Positions 6,371-9,511 of a DNA stretch of 9,511 nucleotides are shown here, one piece after another. Source of the stretch: Pseudomonadota bacterium. Its GTDB lineage: Bacteria > Pseudomonadota > Gammaproteobacteria > Burkholderiales > Burkholderiaceae_B. The stretch lies in NCBI GenBank assembly GCA_023427085.1, contig JAEZBO010000180.1, positions 1-9,511 on the forward strand, given 5' to 3'. The position numbers were made by a program, and so were the translations under genes. Position 1 is the first letter of the stretch. Each line of letters begins with the position of its first letter. The notes beneath the pieces are model-generated. The model searched no databases and was not told the origin of the DNA. It saw nothing but the letters and a program-made list of their open reading frames with translations.

Positions 6371-7155
6371 GCACCCATCTGATCCAACGCATCGCGGTCG
6401 AAGAGCAGGGCGAAGGCGAGGCCGTGGTCTGCCTGCACGGCCTGGGCGGTTCGTCCAACAACTGGACCCCGGTGCTGCAGGCCTGGCCGCGCCAGCGCGT
6501 GGTGCGCATCGACCTGCCGGGCAGCGCGCGCTCGGCCGGCGTGCAGGGCGAGCTCAGCATCGAGTCGCTGGTCGACGCGGTGCTGGCGGTCTGTACCCGG
6601 CTGAACATCGAGCGCGCGCATTTTGTCGGGCACTCGCTGGGCACCATCGTCTGCCAGCACTTGGCGGTGCGCGAGCCCGCGCGGGTGCGCAGCCTGGCCT
6701 TGTTCGGCCCGCTGCTGTGCCCGCCCGACGGCGCCCGCGCCGGCATCCTGGCGCGCGCCCAGAAGGCCCGTGACGAAGGCGCGGCCGGCATGCAGGAGAT
6801 CGCCGACGCCATCGTCGCCGCGGCCACCTCGTCCGAGACCCGCCGCAGCCGGCCGGTCGCGGTCGCGCTGGTGCGCGAGAGCGTGATGCGGCAGGACCCC
6901 GACGGCTATGCGCGCAGCTGCACCGCGCTGGCGCAGGCCCAGCCGGCCGCCATCGAGACGCTGCGCTGTCCGACGCTGATGGTGACCGGCGAGGAGGACC
7001 CGGTCGCGCCGCCGCAGGCGGTGCGGGCGATGGCCGACCGCATCGCCGGCAGCCGGCTGCGCACCTATCCGCGTTGCGGCCACTGGACCTTGTTCGAGCG
7101 TCCGGAAGACTGCCTGCGCGATCTCGTCGACTTCTACGCCGGGCGCGGCGCCTGA
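6367..7155 (+). CDS. Alpha/beta-fold hydrolase (enol-lactonase / C-C hydrolase type)
   Basis: This is a cytoplasmic 262-residue serine hydrolase. The oxyanion-hole motif HGLGGSSNNW is at 24-33, the nucleophile elbow GHSLG puts Ser90 in place, the acid is Asp211 (TGEEDPVAPP), and the base is His239 (CGHWTLFERP). A helical cap of about 70 residues lies between 120 and 195. The length and motif pattern resemble 3-oxoadipate enol-lactonase (PcaD) and meta-cleavage-product hydrolases. The start ATG overlaps the stop of the upstream gene, so the two enzymes are translationally coupled and likely act on successive intermediates. A 61-nt gap follows before the amidohydrolase. Whether it opens a lactone, cuts a C-C bond or removes an ester is undecided. 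Confidence 0.88.
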   Translation: MSTHLIQRIAVEEQGEGEAVVCLHGLGGSSNNWTPVLQAWPRQRVVRIDLPGSARSAGVQGELSIESLVDAVLAVCTRLNIERAHFVGHSLGTIVCQHLAVREPARVRSLALFGPLLCPPDGARAGILARAQKARDEGAAGMQEIADAIVAAATSSETRRSRPVAVALVRESVMRQDPDGYARSCTALAQAQPAAIETLRCPTLMVTGEEDPVAPPQAVRAMADRIAGSRLRTYPRCGHWTLFERPEDCLRDLVDFYAGRGA

Positions 7156-7216
7156 CGCGCCCCGTTCTCCCTGTTTTCGCTGTTCCGATCGCCGCTGGGC
7201 GGCTCTGGAGGCAAGC
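7156..7216 (+). other. Short intergenic spacer before the amidohydrolase
   Basis: These 61 nt contain no clear promoter or terminator hairpin. TGGAGG at 7206-7211 is the ribosome-binding site of the next gene, 5 nt from its ATG. Co-transcription across the gap is likely. Confidence 0.55.
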
Positions 7217-8497
7217 ATGGCCGATGTACTGTTCACCAACGTCCGCATCTACGAAGGCACTGGCGACACCCCCTATATGGGCGAGGTGCTGGTGCAGGGC
7301 AATCGCATCGCCCGCGTCGCGCGCGGCCTGCGCACGCTGCCGGTCAGCGGCGTGACCGTGGTCGATGGCGCCGGCGCGTTCCTGATGCCCGGCATGGTCG
7401 AGGCGCACACGCACTTCTCGTGGAACGACCAGCCCTCGCTCGATTCGATCCAGCGCATGCCGCCCGAAGAGCACATGGTGTGGTGCCTGCACGTGGCGCG
7501 CCGCTACCTGGACATGGGCTGGACCTCGTGCGTCGGCGCCGCCACCGCCAAGCCGAGGCTGGACGTGGTGACGCGCGAGTCGATCGAGCGCGGCCTGGCG
7601 GTCGGCCCGCGTTATCTGGCGGCCAGCCAGGAGATCACCACGGTGGGCGGGCTGGGTGACTCGATGCCGCCGCACCTGCCGTTCGAGGAGCTCAGCTTCG
7701 GCGCCATCGTCTCCGGGCCGGAAGAGATGCGCCGCATGGTGCGTCAGTTCGTCAAGCATGGCGTCGACCAGCTCAAGATCAACCTGTCCGGCGAATACAT
7801 CGCCGGCCTGGCGGCCGAGCTGACGCAGTTCTCCGAAGAGGAAGTGGCGATGTGCGTGGCCGAGGCGCGCCGCTTCGGCAAGCGGGTCGCGGCGCATGCG
7901 CGCTCGTGCGAGTCGATCAAGCAGTGCATCCGCCATGGCATCACCATCATCTACCACGCCAGCTTCACCGACGAAGAGGCGCTCGACATGCTCGAGGCCA
8001 ACAAGGACAAGATCTTCGTCGCGCCGGGACTGGCGTGGCTGATCAACACCTCGTACCACGCCTCGGAGTGGGGCCTGACGCCCGAACGCACCAAGGAGAT
8101 GGGCTATCACCGCGAGCTCGAGGTGGCGGTCGAATCGATGCGCAAGATCCATCAGCGCGGCGTGCGCATCCTGCCCGGCGGCGACTACGGCTTTGCGTGG
8201 ACGCCGCACGGCACCAACGCCAAGGACCTCGAATACTTCGTCAAGTATGTCGGCATGACGCCGGCGCAGGCGCTGCGTTCGGCCACCGCCTACGGCGGCC
8301 AGATCATGATGCGCGGCGACGAGCTCGGCCAGATCCGCGAGGGCTGGCTGGCCGACATCCTGCTGGTCGACGGCGATCCGCTGGCCGACATCAAGGTGTT
8401 GCAGGACAAGGCGCGCATCCTGGCGGTGATGAAGGATGGCGAGTTCCACCGCGCGCCGCAGATCCAGAGCGTGCGCAGCACGCGCTGGGCCGCCTAG
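7217..8497 (+). CDS. Metal-dependent amidohydrolase (COG1228-type)
   Basis: This is a 426-residue enzyme of the amidohydrolase superfamily, which cleaves amide or related C-N bonds with one or two bound metals. The N-terminal beta-sandwich part (1-58) leads into MPGMVEAHTH with His64 and His66. Lys187 (LKINLSG) is placed where related binuclear enzymes carry a carboxylated lysine. His227 (AAHARS) and His247 (YHASF) follow, and Asp323 (GGDYGFAWTPHG) is the catalytic base. The C-terminal return to the small domain (EGWLADILLVDGDPL, 375-389) is typical. ATG 7217 has TGGAGG just upstream. The relatives include imidazolonepropionase-like enzymes and Xaa-Pro/Xaa-Arg dipeptidases. In this operon it may perform the first attack on the imported amide, cyclic amide or N-acyl compound; this is inference. 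Its stop lies within the ribosome-binding site of the permease gene. Confidence 0.9.
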   Translation: MADVLFTNVRIYEGTGDTPYMGEVLVQGNRIARVARGLRTLPVSGVTVVDGAGAFLMPGMVEAHTHFSWNDQPSLDSIQRMPPEEHMVWCLHVARRYLDMGWTSCVGAATAKPRLDVVTRESIERGLAVGPRYLAASQEITTVGGLGDSMPPHLPFEELSFGAIVSGPEEMRRMVRQFVKHGVDQLKINLSGEYIAGLAAELTQFSEEEVAMCVAEARRFGKRVAAHARSCESIKQCIRHGITIIYHASFTDEEALDMLEANKDKIFVAPGLAWLINTSYHASEWGLTPERTKEMGYHRELEVAVESMRKIHQRGVRILPGGDYGFAWTPHGTNAKDLEYFVKYVGMTPAQALRSATAYGGQIMMRGDELGQIREGWLADILLVDGDPLADIKVLQDKARILAVMKDGEFHRAPQIQSVRSTRWAA

Positions 8498-8505
8498 GAG
8501 CCGCC

Positions 8506-9450
8506 GTGAAGATCCGCGCGACGACGTGGGCCGCCGCATCGGGGGCCGTGCTGCTGGCGGCGCTGGCGCTCTGGGCCATCAGCGACAACGCCAGGCTGTT
8601 CGGCCTGTCCTTGCTGAACGGCCTGACGCTGGCGGCGCTGTACTTCCTGGTGGCCAGCGGCTTCACGCTGGTGTTCGGCCTGATGCGCAACGTCAACCTG
8701 GCGCACGGCTCGCTGTTCCTGCTGGGCGGCTACCTCGGCTACGCAGTCGGCGACGCGACCGGCTCGTGGTTCCTGGCGCTGGCCGTGGGTTTCCTGTCCA
8801 CCGCGGTCACCGGCGTGCTGCTGCAATGGCTGATCTTTCGCCACATGGCCGGCCAGGACCTGCGGCAGACACTGGTGACGCTGGGCCTGTCGATCGTGCT
8901 GGCCGACTGTTTCCTGTGGATCTGGGGCGGCGAGACCTACCAGTTCGATCCGCCCGGCTGGCTGATGGGAGTCGTGACGGTGCCGTGGGTGGGCAAGTAT
9001 TCGGGCTTCCGGCTGGTGGTGCTGGCCTCGGCGGTGGTGATCGGCGTGGCCTTGTGGCTGTTCCTGAACCGCACCCGGGTCGGCATGATGATCCGCGCCG
9101 GCGTCGACGACAAACAGATGCTGGCCGCCAGCGGCGTCAACGTGCAGAAGGTGTTCGCGATCACCTTCGCGATCGGTGCCGGCCTGGCGGGCTTTGCCGG
9201 CGTGATGGGCGGCACCGCGCTGTCGATCGCGCCGGGCGAGGACGTGCGTTACCTGCTGGCCTCGCTGGTGGTGGTGATCGTCGGCGGCATGGGCAGCATC
9301 GTCGGCACCGCCATCGGCGCCTTGCTGATCGGCCTGGCCGAAACCTTCGGGCTGGCCTACGCGCCGACCTACGGTGTGGTGTTCACCTTCCTGATCATGG
9401 TCGGGGTGCTGGCGTTCCGGCCGCAAGGGCTGATGGGGAGAGCGGCATGA
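8506..9450 (+). CDS. Branched-chain amino acid-type ABC transporter permease, LivH-like
   Basis: This is an inner-membrane subunit of a HAAT-family (Liv) importer, 314 residues. GTG 8506 is used, with AGGAG at 8496-8500, 5 nt upstream; that site includes part of the previous gene's TAG. About eight membrane segments are seen, for example at 9-25, 36-58, 67-82, 87-109, 120-140, 170-187, 217-237, 240-270 and 277-305 (some re-entrant). The motif VNLAHGSLFLLGGYLG (63-78) and the cytoplasmic loop RAGVDDKQMLAASGVN (197-212) are LivH hallmarks, as is the end RPQGLMGR. Liv-type systems import many small acids and amides besides amino acids, so the catabolic neighbours are a better guide to substrate than the family name. 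The 4-nt overlap with the next gene signals a two-permease pair. Confidence 0.92.
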   Translation: MKIRATTWAAASGAVLLAALALWAISDNARLFGLSLLNGLTLAALYFLVASGFTLVFGLMRNVNLAHGSLFLLGGYLGYAVGDATGSWFLALAVGFLSTAVTGVLLQWLIFRHMAGQDLRQTLVTLGLSIVLADCFLWIWGGETYQFDPPGWLMGVVTVPWVGKYSGFRLVVLASAVVIGVALWLFLNRTRVGMMIRAGVDDKQMLAASGVNVQKVFAITFAIGAGLAGFAGVMGGTALSIAPGEDVRYLLASLVVVIVGGMGSIVGTAIGALLIGLAETFGLAYAPTYGVVFTFLIMVGVLAFRPQGLMGRAA

Positions 9451-9511
9451 GCGCGGCGCGTTGGCGGCGGGCGATGGCCGCCGGCGTATCCCATGCGGCA
9501 CCGGCGGGTGC
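9447..9511 (+). CDS. Start of the next operon gene, probably LivM-like permease (cut by window edge)
   Basis: ATG 9447 overlaps the LivH-type stop as ATGA and has GGGGAGA at 9435-9441. Only 21 codons are visible (MSAARWRRAMAAG and on), with a basic start and no diagnostic motif. LivM as partner is inferred from the standard LivH-LivM order, not from the residues. Confidence 0.55.
   Translation, partial: MSAARWRRAMAAGVSHAAPAG

Noticed and set aside
6554..8539. 661-codon open frame on the minus strand, antisense to the hydrolase and amidohydrolase genes
   Set aside because: It runs opposite to two genes with complete catalytic motifs, is His/Arg/Gln-rich with no recognisable domain, and is the expected shadow of GC-rich coding DNA.

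Overview
The window is very GC-rich, densely packed, and free of rRNA, tRNA, CRISPR or mobile-element signals. Codon use, gene style and the mix of genes (a zinc ABC importer, and a TetR-controlled catabolic operon with a Liv-type ABC transporter) fit a betaproteobacterium of the Bordetella/Achromobacter (Alcaligenaceae) type. That assignment is by resemblance only and has not been checked by search.

Region 1 (1-4335, plus strand) is a metal-handling operon. It holds the end of an ATPase (znuC-like, cut by the left edge), a permease (znuB-like), a periplasmic metal-binding protein (znuA-like) with a long His/Asp loop, a small exported DUF1007 protein whose predicted mature N-terminus is His-Pro-His, and a NicO-family nickel/cobalt-type membrane transporter with a second long His-rich loop. 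Every junction overlaps (4, 4, 40 and 10 nt), so the five genes are almost certainly one transcript. The three His ligands visible in the binding protein point to zinc rather than manganese. The operon promoter, and any Zur box, lies left of the window.

Region 2 (4359-5177, minus strand) is a TetR-family regulator with an unusual Ala/Arg/Lys-rich basic C-terminal tail. It converges on the metal operon with only a 23-nt gap.

Region 3 (5178-5503) is the control region between the regulator and the divergent catabolic operon. Its right half is distinctly AT-rich. It has a good sigma70-type promoter (TTGACA, 17 bp, TAAGAT). Two tandem copies of AGAC-N4-GTCT lie just downstream of the predicted transcription start, and a perfect 15-bp palindrome lies just upstream of the -35. 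This is the most informative non-coding stretch.

Region 4 (5504 to the right edge, plus strand) is a tightly coupled operon. It encodes a fumarylacetoacetate-hydrolase-family enzyme (TTG start), an alpha/beta hydrolase, a metal-dependent amidohydrolase, a LivH-type ABC permease, and the first codons of another gene, probably the LivM-type partner. The layout suggests uptake of a small organic or amide-containing compound, amide or ring hydrolysis, and then ester/lactone or C-C bond hydrolysis, induced through the TetR protein. The substrate cannot be read from the sequence.
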